The position numbers and the translations under genes were made by a program. Below are positions 13,853 through 21,405 of a DNA stretch of 22,289 nt, one piece after another (within the stretch, counting starts at the first letter, position 1; each line of letters opens with the position of its first letter). Where the stretch lies: assembly GCA_001825565.1 (NCBI GenBank), contig MHXM01000068.1, positions 1 to 22,289 of the forward strand, given 5' to 3'. Below the pieces are notes generated by a model. It made no database searches. It saw nothing but the letters and a program-made list of their open reading frames with translations, and was not told the origin of the DNA. This DNA is from Desulfuromonadaceae bacterium GWC2_58_13 (GTDB lineage Bacteria; Desulfobacterota; Desulfuromonadia; Desulfuromonadales; Trichloromonadaceae).

Positions 13853-15080
13853 CCTGATATCTCCTAACAACAATCGATGAATTGACGCCGCCCAGGGCGA
13901 AATTATTTTTAATTACCGTGTCGATGCAGGCGTTCCGCACGCTCGTGACGTAATTGAGCGGCGCGCAGCGGGGATCGACATTTTTCAGGTTGAGGGTCGG
14001 AATGAGTCTCTTTCGGGCCAACATTTCGACGGTGGCAACCAGTTCAAGCGCTCCGCTGGCCGCCATGGTATGGCCCAGATGTCCCTTCAGGCTGCTGACG
14101 GGAATTTCGGAACCGAACAGGCGATGGATCGCGTGGCTCTCGGCCCGGTCGCCCTGCTCGGTGGCGGTGGCATGGGCATTGACATAGGAGATCCGATCCG
14201 GTTCGAGTCCGGCATCCTCCACCGCCTTGCGCATGCATTTCTCCATCGCTTCGGTATTGGGATTGGCGATGTTGGTCGGATCGGCCAGAGTGGCGAAACC
14301 GATCACTTCCCCCAAAATGGCTGCGCCGCGCCGCCGGGCCGAATCGAGGGACTCCAGCAGAAGCACACCGCTCCCCTCCCCGCAGACCAGTCCGTCCCGA
14401 TCACGGTCGAAGGGACGGGGAGTCTCGGTGGGCCGGTCATTGTATCCCGTGGAAATGGCATTGATGATGTCGAACACCGCCGCCGTCATCGGATGGAATT
14501 CGTCGGCTCCGCCGCAGAGCATCTGCTGCTGCTTCCCCATGGCGATCGTCTCATACCCATAACCGATCGCTTGGCTGCCGGTGGCGCAGGCTGCCGAAGG
14601 GGCCAGGATGCGGCCATTGATTCCGAGGGTCTGGGCGACATTGGCCGCGCAGGAATGGCTCATGATCTGCAGAAAAAAGGTCGACTTCAGCCGCTCGAAA
14701 CTGCGGTCGACGAAAAAATCCTCCATCGCGGCGTAAAAGGCATTGGGGCTGCCGACCGTCGAACCGATGGAAACTCCGAGGTTCCCCGTCGCGCAGTCAT
14801 CGGCGCCGAGACCCGCCTGCCGAAGGGCGTCCTGGCACGCCAGGGTGGCAAAAATGGACATCGGCGACATCGACCGGCGGAACTTTCTTGGGATCGGGAG
14901 GGAATCGAGCTCGGGAACGGTCGCCGCCACCTGGGTGCGCATCCCTTTCATCGCTTCGAGTTCCGAGACATGTCGAACGCCGCTTCGTCCCTCTTCAAGA
15001 GCAGACATCAGCAAAGCGGTCCCTCGACCGAATGGGGACACCGCCCCCATTCCCGTGATCACTACGCGTCTCAGTTGCAC
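13845..15080 (-). CDS. FabF-like beta-ketoacyl-ACP synthase
   Basis: A 411-residue ketosynthase with a complete active site: Cys165 in PSAACATGSQ, His303 in NAHATATEQGD, Lys332 in SLKG and His337 in GHTMAASGA. It has FabF length and layout and should condense malonyl-ACP with an acyl or aryl primer. I place the start at the GTG at 15080, since the homologous part begins VQLRRVVITGMG. It overlaps the FAD-enzyme stop by 10 nt and has AAGGA about 9 nt upstream. The gene overlaps the ACP gene at its end. Base composition here is visibly less GC-rich than in the FabB-like gene upstream. Confidence 0.9.
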   Translation of the reverse strand: MQLRRVVITGMGAVSPFGRGTALLMSALEEGRSGVRHVSELEAMKGMRTQVAATVPELDSLPIPRKFRRSMSPMSIFATLACQDALRQAGLGADDCATGNLGVSIGSTVGSPNAFYAAMEDFFVDRSFERLKSTFFLQIMSHSCAANVAQTLGINGRILAPSAACATGSQAIGYGYETIAMGKQQQMLCGGADEFHPMTAAVFDIINAISTGYNDRPTETPRPFDRDRDGLVCGEGSGVLLLESLDSARRRGAAILGEVIGFATLADPTNIANPNTEAMEKCMRKAVEDAGLEPDRISYVNAHATATEQGDRAESHAIHRLFGSEIPVSSLKGHLGHTMAASGALELVATVEMLARKRLIPTLNLKNVDPRCAPLNYVTSVRNACIDTVIKNNFALGGVNSSIVVRRYQDD

Positions 15081-16558
15081 CTCATCACATCCTTCTTGAG
15101 CTGTTCGTGACCTATGACATTGGCACAGGCATGAAATGCGGAGATCATCACCCCCAAAAGACCGGGACCGGCGATGGCCTGACCTGCCAGAAAAAGGCCG
15201 GGGATGCGGGTTATCGTCGACGGATTGCTCTGCCCCACCCAATGAGCCACCCCATACAGGCTTCCCGAGGGGCTGTGAGTGTACCGTTTCAGGGTCTGGG
15301 GCGTGGACAGCTCCCGATAAATCACCCTATCCCGCAACTCGGGGCAGAGTTTTTCGATCTGATCCTGCAGCATCCGGGCTGCCCGCTCCTTGGCCTCCCG
15401 GTAATTTTCCGATCCGTGCCAGCTCTGGCCGGACGACCCCTCCTCGCAAAATTCCGGAGCAGTCAGGCAGATGGAAAAAAACCCGTAGGGCGGATTATCG
15501 GACAAAACGCGTCTGGCCGCCGAAACGAAAAGCGGCCGACGCCACCAGGGCCCCTCCATCGGCGTGAAAAAGGCTTCGGGACCCTCCGAAAGATAGAGAT
15601 TCGCTCCGTTCAATAGTTCTAGCGGAGTATCGCTTTCGGCATAGAGAATGAGACCCGAGGCGCTTTCCTTCAATCCGGTCAGGCGTTTTCGGTAAACCGA
15701 CCGGAACAGGCCCTGGGGCACCAGCTGCAGCAGCGTCCGCGGGTGGACCGTGGAGATACAGCCACGGCATTCCAGCACCTCTCCATCCTCTAAACGAACA
15801 CCTTCCAGCCCGCCGGCAGGGCCGGCGAGGATTTCCCGTACCCCTCGGCCGCACAGAATCTCGACACCGGCCTCCTGCAACCGCCGTTTAAAAGCGGCGA
15901 CCAGGCTTTCTCCGCCACCGGCAATGCCATGCGCCGAAAGGTAATAGGAACCGACGACCTGGGCATGTAGGGACAGCGGGACATGTTCGGGAGCAACGCC
16001 GTAGAGGACGCAATGGCTGGAAAGCAACGCCTTTAAAAGGGAATTGCCGGTCAGGCTATCGAGGAAGGCTTTCAGGCTGACCGAATCGTATCCCTGCAAA
16101 TAGTCCCTGGGCGGCGCGAAGACAAGAATGGAATCGTCCGTATCGACCTTGATTTTCGCAACGACCTGCAGGTAGGTATCAATCGCCTTTCGCTCGCCGG
16201 GAAACGTTGCCAGCAGCTTTTCCCGAAGGGCAGCATAACCAAAAGGAAACCGAAATTCAAACTCCGGCTTTCGACAACGAAACACATCGTAGCCACTGGC
16301 ATTATAGGGCACCGTACTCACTGAATCAAAGAGCCCGAGGTAGCGAAAAAACCGGTCGAGAACTTGCCCCTTGCCGAAATCTCCGGAATAGTGAAAACCG
16401 GTATCAAATCTCAGCCCGCCCCGGATAAAACTATTCAAGAGCGGCCCGATGGAGGGATATTTCTCAACCAGGGCGACCCGATAACCGTGTTTCGCGAGAA
16501 CCAACGCGGAGGTCATTCCGGAAGCCCCGGCCCCAATGACCAGGTAGTCATACCTCAT
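15071..16558 (-). CDS. FAD-dependent oxidoreductase of the CRTISO/retinol-saturase (CrtI-like) family
   Basis: A 495-residue flavoprotein. The dinucleotide-binding loop is G9-A-G11-A-S-G14 with Glu32 at the end of the second strand. The segment F51-D-T-G-F-H-Y-S-G resembles the (E/D)TGxHYxG stretch of carotenoid isomerases and retinol saturases, and a C-terminal FAD motif ends GLFLAGQAIAGPGLLGVM. Known relatives isomerise or saturate double bonds in long conjugated polyenes, which fits an aryl polyene substrate. An amine-oxidase-like or desaturase role is possible instead. The gene overlaps the preceding ketosynthase by ATGA and the next one by 10 nt, so it is an integral operon member. Its GC content is lower than that of the flanking ketosynthase gene. 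Confidence 0.82.
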   Translation of the reverse strand: MRYDYLVIGAGASGMTSALVLAKHGYRVALVEKYPSIGPLLNSFIRGGLRFDTGFHYSGDFGKGQVLDRFFRYLGLFDSVSTVPYNASGYDVFRCRKPEFEFRFPFGYAALREKLLATFPGERKAIDTYLQVVAKIKVDTDDSILVFAPPRDYLQGYDSVSLKAFLDSLTGNSLLKALLSSHCVLYGVAPEHVPLSLHAQVVGSYYLSAHGIAGGGESLVAAFKRRLQEAGVEILCGRGVREILAGPAGGLEGVRLEDGEVLECRGCISTVHPRTLLQLVPQGLFRSVYRKRLTGLKESASGLILYAESDTPLELLNGANLYLSEGPEAFFTPMEGPWWRRPLFVSAARRVLSDNPPYGFFSICLTAPEFCEEGSSGQSWHGSENYREAKERAARMLQDQIEKLCPELRDRVIYRELSTPQTLKRYTHSPSGSLYGVAHWVGQSNPSTITRIPGLFLAGQAIAGPGLLGVMISAFHACANVIGHEQLKKDVMRCN

Positions 16559-17775
16559 TCACTGAATCCCAGCACCAGACAGGCATTCGTGCCGCCGAAT
16601 CCGGCGGAATTGCACAGAATATGTTCCGGCGCCTGGGACACCGTCGCCACCGCGATCTTGAGACGCTTCGAATGTTCGTCCGGTTCGCTGAAGTTGATGT
16701 TGGGGGCGATGAACCCCTCGCGGGCCATGATCACCGAGTAAACCACCTGGGAGGCGCCGGACATCCAGAGTTCGTGTCCGGTCATGGATTTCAGCGAGGA
16801 AACCCATGGCGTTTCGGCCCCGAACACCGCCGAGATGTTCTCCGCCTCGGCCGCATCCCCCGCCGGGGTCGAAGTGGCGTGGGCGCACAGATAGTCGATA
16901 TCCCGCGGCTGCAATGCGGCATTGCCCAGGGCCATGCGCATGGCCCGTTGCAGGCCGTCGCGGCTCGGCACCGAAATGTGGTCGCCGTCGGAGGAGAAAC
17001 CGTAACCGGCCACTTCGCCGAGAATGACGGCTCCCCGCGCCTTGGCCAGGTCGTAGCGTTCGAGCACCAGCGCCGCCGCGCCCCCGCTCGGCACCAGACC
17101 GTCGCGCCGGGCGTCGAAGGGACGACTGGCCGCCTGCGGCTGGTCGAACCGGGTCGAGAAGGCGCCGAGGCCGTCGAAGCTGCACATCGATTCCCAGTTG
17201 ATTTCCTGGGCCCCGCCGCAAACGACCCGCTCCTGCCGGCCAAAGGCGATCAGGTCGGCGGCCTGGCCGACCGCGTGACCGCCGCTGGAACAGGCGGAGC
17301 TGATAGTCCAGCAAGCACCGCGGGTGCGCAGCAGGGTGTTGAGATTCATGGTCACCGTGGAGTTCATCGAGCGAAACACCTGGCCGCTGCCGATCAGCTT
17401 GGTTTCGCCCCGCTGCCGCAGCAGTTCGACCTGCTCGATGGCGGCGATGCAGGTCGAATCACAGCCGAACACCAGCCCGGTCTGATCGTTGCAAATGGAG
17501 TCTTCGCCGAGGCCGGCCATGGCCAGGGCGTCGACGGCGGCGGCATAGGCCTGAACGGCGAAATCGGGCATGGTCTTGCGCTGCTTCTTGCCCACCACCT
17601 GCTTGGCATCGAAATCGCGAATGGCCCCGGTCAAAGGGCTGCGAAAACCCAACCGCAGGCGCTCTTCATCGACCACGATGCCGGAACGTCCCTGGCGCAG
17701 AGCCTCGCCGACACTTTTCCAGCTACAGCCAAGGCACGAAACGATGCCCACTCCGGTAATGGCTACCCTATACAT
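16555..17775 (-). CDS. FabB-like beta-ketoacyl-ACP synthase
   Basis: A 406-residue ketosynthase with Cys162 in ISSACSSGGH, His299 in CAHATSTPAGD, Lys329 in SLKSMTGH and His334. The C-terminal region (MAREGFIAPNINFSEPDE) resembles FabB more than FabF. The loop after the second histidine reads ELWMSGASQ where FabB has a glycine/alanine-rich turn, which could alter chain or partner preference. I moved the start to the ATG at 17775, preceded by GAAGG; a TTG four codons earlier overlaps that ribosome site and is less likely. The end overlaps the FAD-enzyme gene by ATGA. In APE terms it corresponds best to the ApeR-like ketosynthase. Confidence 0.9.
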   Translation of the reverse strand: MYRVAITGVGIVSCLGCSWKSVGEALRQGRSGIVVDEERLRLGFRSPLTGAIRDFDAKQVVGKKQRKTMPDFAVQAYAAAVDALAMAGLGEDSICNDQTGLVFGCDSTCIAAIEQVELLRQRGETKLIGSGQVFRSMNSTVTMNLNTLLRTRGACWTISSACSSGGHAVGQAADLIAFGRQERVVCGGAQEINWESMCSFDGLGAFSTRFDQPQAASRPFDARRDGLVPSGGAAALVLERYDLAKARGAVILGEVAGYGFSSDGDHISVPSRDGLQRAMRMALGNAALQPRDIDYLCAHATSTPAGDAAEAENISAVFGAETPWVSSLKSMTGHELWMSGASQVVYSVIMAREGFIAPNINFSEPDEHSKRLKIAVATVSQAPEHILCNSAGFGGTNACLVLGFSE

Positions 17776-17835
17776 AAAATCCTTCAAATAAAACGATTTC
17801 TAAATGGCGTCCCCGGCCCGCGGGATGAGGAGAAA

Positions 17836-18564
17836 CTACATATAGGATCCGCCGTTGACCGAGAAAACCTGTCCGGTTACATAGGATGCTTTGGCGGACG
17901 CCAGGAAACTGACGACCCCCGCCACCTCCTCTGGCGTGCCGACGCGACCCATGGGAATCATCGGCAGAATCCGCTCTTTGGGCAGATCCTTGAGCATGTC
18001 GGTTTCAATGAAGCCGGGCGATACCGCGTTGACCAGCACGTTGCGCTTGGCCACCTCGGCCGCCAACGACCGGGTAGCGCCGATCAGACCGGCCTTGGCC
18101 GCCGAATAATTGACCTGGCCGGGCATGCCGGTCTGCCCCGAGGTGGAGACGATGTTGATGATCCGCCCTTGACGTTTCTTGACCATGCCGTTGACCACTA
18201 ATTTGGTGACATTGAAGAAGCCGTCGAGATGAACGGCCATCACGTCGCCCCATTCTTCCCGGGTCATCCACAGCAACAGGGCGTCGCGGGCAAAGCCGGC
18301 ATTGTTTACCAACACGTATGGGGTTTGTCCGTCGAGCAGCGGTTCCAGCGCTTCCTTCACCGCCGCCCCGTCGGCCACGTCAAAAGGGAGCAGCCGGCAG
18401 GCCGCTCCGGTCTTTTCAATGTCGGCGGCAACCGTGCCGGCCGCTTCGCTGTCGCGGCCGTAATTCAGCCAGATGTCGAATCCATCGCGGGCCAAAGCCA
18501 CGGCGATGGCGGCCCCGATCCCCTTGCTGGCCCCGGTTACCAGGGCGATCCTGCGTTGCTCCAT
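17836..18564 (-). CDS. FabG-like 3-ketoacyl-ACP reductase (ApeQ-like)
   Basis: A 242-residue short-chain dehydrogenase with TGASKGIG (10-17) for NADPH binding, NNAG (87-90), and the catalytic set Ser140, Tyr153 and Lys157 (YSAAK). It should reduce the 3-ketoacyl-ACP made by the ketosynthases. It is the first gene of the polyketide block, 55 nt after the CsgG-like gene and 60 nt before the next start. The ATG at 18564 has only a distant GAGG (about 12 nt). No enoyl reductase occurs in the cluster, so reduction stops at the hydroxyl level, and dehydration then gives conjugated double bonds. Confidence 0.92.
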   Translation of the reverse strand: MEQRRIALVTGASKGIGAAIAVALARDGFDIWLNYGRDSEAAGTVAADIEKTGAACRLLPFDVADGAAVKEALEPLLDGQTPYVLVNNAGFARDALLLWMTREEWGDVMAVHLDGFFNVTKLVVNGMVKKRQGRIINIVSTSGQTGMPGQVNYSAAKAGLIGATRSLAAEVAKRNVLVNAVSPGFIETDMLKDLPKERILPMIPMGRVGTPEEVAGVVSFLASAKASYVTGQVFSVNGGSYM

Positions 18565-18578
18565 GTGTATTCGTTACC

Positions 18579-18607
18579 TCTGTAGCGAAAATCCAGTTCA
18601 GAGTCAA
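18579..18607 (-). promoter_or_regulatory. Weak candidate promoter before the polyketide operon
   Basis: On the minus strand TTGACT (18607-18602), a 17-nt spacer and TACAGA (18584-18579) resemble a sigma70 promoter. The -35 is good and the -10 is poor (three of six). Transcription from it would leave a leader of only about ten nucleotides. Read-through from the CsgG-like gene is an equally good explanation. Confidence 0.25.
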
Positions 18608-18619
18608 AAGCTCAAAACG

Positions 18620-20017
18620 CTAGCGGAGCATGTCCAAACTCTGCTTGGCATATTTCTGCAGTTTTCCGTGGGGAGCTTTCTTGGCCACCGTCTGCAGGGT
18701 TTCTTTGTATTTTTTGTTGCCGGAAGCGCCGAGCGCCTTGCACAGCCAGGACATGGCATCGACCGCATTCCGGTCGCTGCCGCTGGGGACATATCCTTTA
18801 AGCAGTTCGACCTCGACCGCATCCAACACTTCCACATCCTTGATGCCATCGCGGACGATCAGCTTGCCGGCATCCGTTTTCTGCTTCAGGCTGTTGGAAC
18901 GAAGCATGTTGATAAATTTACCGTTACCCTGAGGCGCGGGACTCGGCGCGGCATAACTGGGCGCCGCGGCAACGGGAGCCGCCGTCGGGGTTGGAGGTGC
19001 CGCGTAAGTCGGGGGAGCCGCGTAAGTCGGGGGGGTGGCCCTGGCTTCCGGGCCGAGCTGCACGGTGAGGCGTTTTTCCTCGCCGGCATCCAGGGCGACC
19101 CACTGGGATTCGTTGCGATATCCGGGCGCCGATACCTCCAGGTGATAGTCCCCCGGGGCAAGTTCCATGCCCCAGCTGTACGACGGACCGATATTGAGAA
19201 TTCTCACCCGCGCTCCCTGCGGATTGGTGCTGACGAACAGCCTGCCGAACCGTTTCGAGACACTGACCACGCTGCTCACCAGCTGGCCATAACGGATATC
19301 GCCGGGATTGACCTCGGTGGCCACCTCGGCCTCGGAGATTTTGCCAAGAACCTTTTTAATCACCACCCGTCCGGTATTGATCCGTTCGACATCGAGAACC
19401 TCGCCGGTTTTCGGGTGCTTGATGACATCGCCTTCGCGGTAAACGACAAATTCCATCCCCGCCTTGACTCCGGCCCGACTCCCCAGGTCGATGGTCACCA
19501 TCTGCTCGTTGCGGTTGACCACATAGCCTTCCAGCGGGAAGTTCTTGATGATTTTCCCCGACATTTCGACAATCAGGTCCTGCAACCGGCCGGCGGTCGA
19601 ACTTCTGACACTTTCGGCGGCAATGATCGAGGCATTTTCAACATCGATGATGCGGGCGTTGACCTCAAGGATATCCCGGACCTTCATCACCGACCCGGAG
19701 ATGATAACCTTGACTCCGAGCAGCTTGCCGATCTGGGTGGCGCTGGTCTCGTCAATGACGCCGCTCATGGCCAACTGCTGCTCGTTGAGAATTTTTGACA
19801 GCAACCGGCGTTCGATGACATCGAAGCGGCCTTCCTTGACCATGGCCGTGATGAACCATTCGGCAACGATACTGCCCATGTCGTCGTTGCCGAAATCTTC
19901 TCCCTGCATCTGGAAATCGAGCACGGCGATCTTGGTCTTGGTGAACTCCGCCGAAGCCGAACCCGGCCATAGCATGCAAATGGCCAGCAGCACCAGCAAC
20001 CCCGAAAATTTCTTCAT
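18620..20017 (-). CDS. Secreted CsgG-like protein with FlgT-C-like and PEGA domains
   Basis: A 465-residue exported protein. The signal peptide ends ASA (21-23). Residues 27-160 resemble the CsgG/FlgT-middle fold (KIAVLDFQ, then GRFDVIERR). Residues about 163-250 resemble the FlgT C-terminal domain. A PEGA-like domain spans about 257-322 (VSTNPQGARVRI, then APGDYHLEV). A Pro/Ala/Tyr-rich linker (327-363) includes a tandem PPTYAA encoded by an 18-bp DNA repeat (19001-19036), and a helical tail ends the protein. It probably assembles in the periplasm or at the outer membrane. Unlike CsgG it has no lipobox. The ATG has GGGGAGG about 10 nt upstream and a hairpin just before that. Confidence 0.8.
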   Translation of the reverse strand: MKKFSGLLVLLAICMLWPGSASAEFTKTKIAVLDFQMQGEDFGNDDMGSIVAEWFITAMVKEGRFDVIERRLLSKILNEQQLAMSGVIDETSATQIGKLLGVKVIISGSVMKVRDILEVNARIIDVENASIIAAESVRSSTAGRLQDLIVEMSGKIIKNFPLEGYVVNRNEQMVTIDLGSRAGVKAGMEFVVYREGDVIKHPKTGEVLDVERINTGRVVIKKVLGKISEAEVATEVNPGDIRYGQLVSSVVSVSKRFGRLFVSTNPQGARVRILNIGPSYSWGMELAPGDYHLEVSAPGYRNESQWVALDAGEEKRLTVQLGPEARATPPTYAAPPTYAAPPTPTAAPVAAAPSYAAPSPAPQGNGKFINMLRSNSLKQKTDAGKLIVRDGIKDVEVLDAVEVELLKGYVPSGSDRNAVDAMSWLCKALGASGNKKYKETLQTVAKKAPHGKLQKYAKQSLDMLR

Positions 20018-20038
20018 ATCACGCCAGCCTCCCCGGTT

Positions 20039-20058
20039 TTCCCGACCATCGTCGGGAA
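20039..20058 (-). promoter_or_regulatory. Hairpin upstream of the CsgG-like gene
   Basis: A perfect 8-bp stem (TTCCCGAC with GTCGGGAA) closes a four-base loop in the 61-nt gap between the two secreted-protein genes. It lies just upstream of the GGGGAGG ribosome site and has no T-run, so it is more likely to influence translation or mRNA processing than to end transcription. Confidence 0.5.
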
Positions 20059-20078
20059 CGGAATGTCAATTGAATGGG

Positions 20079-21194
20079 CTATTGCAGTTGCATGACGACA
20101 TTGCTCCCGGCAACCGACGTCACCGAAAGTTTTTTTCCGGCAACCTGCTTGCCGTCGACAGCATCGCAGAACGTATCGACCTGTCCCCTGAAAACCACCG
20201 TGTAGATGGCCTCGCCGCCGAAAAATCCGCGGCGGCTGACGGAAGTCACCCCCGAGGTTTCCTCAAGCAGGCGGTTGGCGCTCTTCTGTGCCTGGTAGTC
20301 AATCACGTTGCGAATGGTCACCTCCACGGTGGCCCCGTTATTCACCGTGTCCTGAAACGAGGCCAGAATTTCTTCGAACAGTTTGTCGTCCATCAGTTTC
20401 TGGCCAGCCTTTTCGGCCGCCTTGGAACGGGCCACGTCCGGGGAAATATGGACCGCCGCGCCATTGGCCGACTTGGAGGCGATAATCCGGGCATTGGAAC
20501 AGTTGACGACTTTCGCGGTCAGGCTGGCCTGGCCGGAAATCATCCCCGAGCTTTTGAGCAAAGGATTTTCCGCCTGGCTTTTGCCAACCTTGCCCACCAA
20601 TACGTACTCGGCGCCGTTGGCCGCCCCAATCTTGGCCGCCGCCACCGGGTCCCCCTGGGTGGCCTGCTCGATCAATTGGTCGCTTTTCTGCATAAGCGCC
20701 GCGGTTTGCGCCGGATCGACCAGGTCAAACCCTTTGCCCCGCAGGTAATCGACGACCGCGCTTTCGGCGTAGTTGCCGTCCTCTTCCTGAATCAGCACCA
20801 TCATGCGCGGCTTATCCATCGATTCAAGGAGTATTTTCAGGGCAACCAGGTCGGCGCGGATGCTGTCGAGGGACACCACCGCCTCGATCCTGACGCGCCA
20901 GGTCCCGTCCGCCAACTGTTCTTCCTCTTTCACGCTGAAGCGCCGGACCGCGCCGAAGGACTGGGTGATCACCAGGTCTTTCTGCAGCATGAAATTATTG
21001 ACTTCGGTCTGGGAGATCAAAACGGTGCCGATCCCCTTTTCGATGGCTTCCCGTTTGGCCTGCAACTGCGCATCGTCTTTCGAGGCGCCGTAGCCTTCGG
21101 CATCGACGGAAATGTCGCCGCCGGCCCCCGAAGAAGCGTACAAGCAGGGAGTCAACAAAAAGCAGAGCAGAAGAGCCAGCAGCAGACGCATCAT
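20079..21194 (-). CDS. Secreted FlgT-like protein
   Basis: A 371-residue exported protein. It has a hydrophobic signal peptide (about 1-20), then a domain resembling the N-terminal domain of the flagellar assembly protein FlgT (VDAEGYGASKDDAQLQAKREA, then WRVRIEAVVSLDSI). A middle region with NGAEYVLVGKVG suggests a CsgG/LPP20-like fold, and the C-terminal part has a mixed alpha/beta pattern. No flagellar genes lie nearby, so an envelope-assembly role outside the flagellum is as likely. I chose the ATG at 21194 (MMRLLLALLL) because GGAGG lies 6 nt upstream; the frame opens 12 codons earlier without a site. It is the first gene after the promoter at 21245-21273. Confidence 0.78.
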   Translation of the reverse strand: MMRLLLALLLCFLLTPCLYASSGAGGDISVDAEGYGASKDDAQLQAKREAIEKGIGTVLISQTEVNNFMLQKDLVITQSFGAVRRFSVKEEEQLADGTWRVRIEAVVSLDSIRADLVALKILLESMDKPRMMVLIQEEDGNYAESAVVDYLRGKGFDLVDPAQTAALMQKSDQLIEQATQGDPVAAAKIGAANGAEYVLVGKVGKSQAENPLLKSSGMISGQASLTAKVVNCSNARIIASKSANGAAVHISPDVARSKAAEKAGQKLMDDKLFEEILASFQDTVNNGATVEVTIRNVIDYQAQKSANRLLEETSGVTSVSRRGFFGGEAIYTVVFRGQVDTFCDAVDGKQVAGKKLSVTSVAGSNVVMQLQ

Positions 21195-21244
21195 GACAAT
21201 CCTCCCGGAAAAACACCCTTTGAAAATCAAGAATTTAATCTTGG

Positions 21245-21273
21245 ATTGTATAAAAAAAAGGGCGAAAATTCAA
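21245..21273 (-). promoter_or_regulatory. Sigma70-like promoter for the FlgT-like/CsgG-like unit
   Basis: On the minus strand, TTGAAT (21273-21268) and TACAAT (21250-21245) are separated by exactly 17 nt. The -10 matches the consensus in five of six positions and the -35 in four. Transcription should begin near 21238 and leave a leader of about 44 nt before the ATG at 21194. An AT-rich spacer with eight T adds support. It could also be the distal promoter for the polyketide operon. Confidence 0.65.
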
Positions 21274-21405
21274 CAACATAATGCCCTGAAACCGGCCCCC
21301 GGAAAACCTTCGACAGCCCGTGGGCGCCATTCATGAAAAAATGTAAAAGCGACTATTTTTCAATCAGATGGGTGGATTTTTCAACGCGGAAATCGGCGGG
21401 GGAAC

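Noticed and set aside
16621..18201. Plus-strand open frame of 526 codons
   Set aside because: It is antisense to the FabB-like ketosynthase and the ketoreductase and is a GC-driven shadow.
18620..21194. Flagellar or curli locus
   Set aside because: FlgT-like and CsgG-like domains are present, but no other flagellar or curli gene is visible, and the CsgG-like protein lacks a lipobox and has added PEGA and linker regions.
19545..21281. Plus-strand open frame of 578 codons
   Set aside because: It covers the reverse strand of the CsgG-like and FlgT-like genes and the promoter region, with no domain and no plausible start signal.
21251..21286. Possible terminator for cmoB (AGGGC/GCCCT stem followed by eight T)
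   Set aside because: The stem has only five pairs with a 19-nt loop, and the T-run is also the spacer of a good promoter, so I kept the promoter reading.
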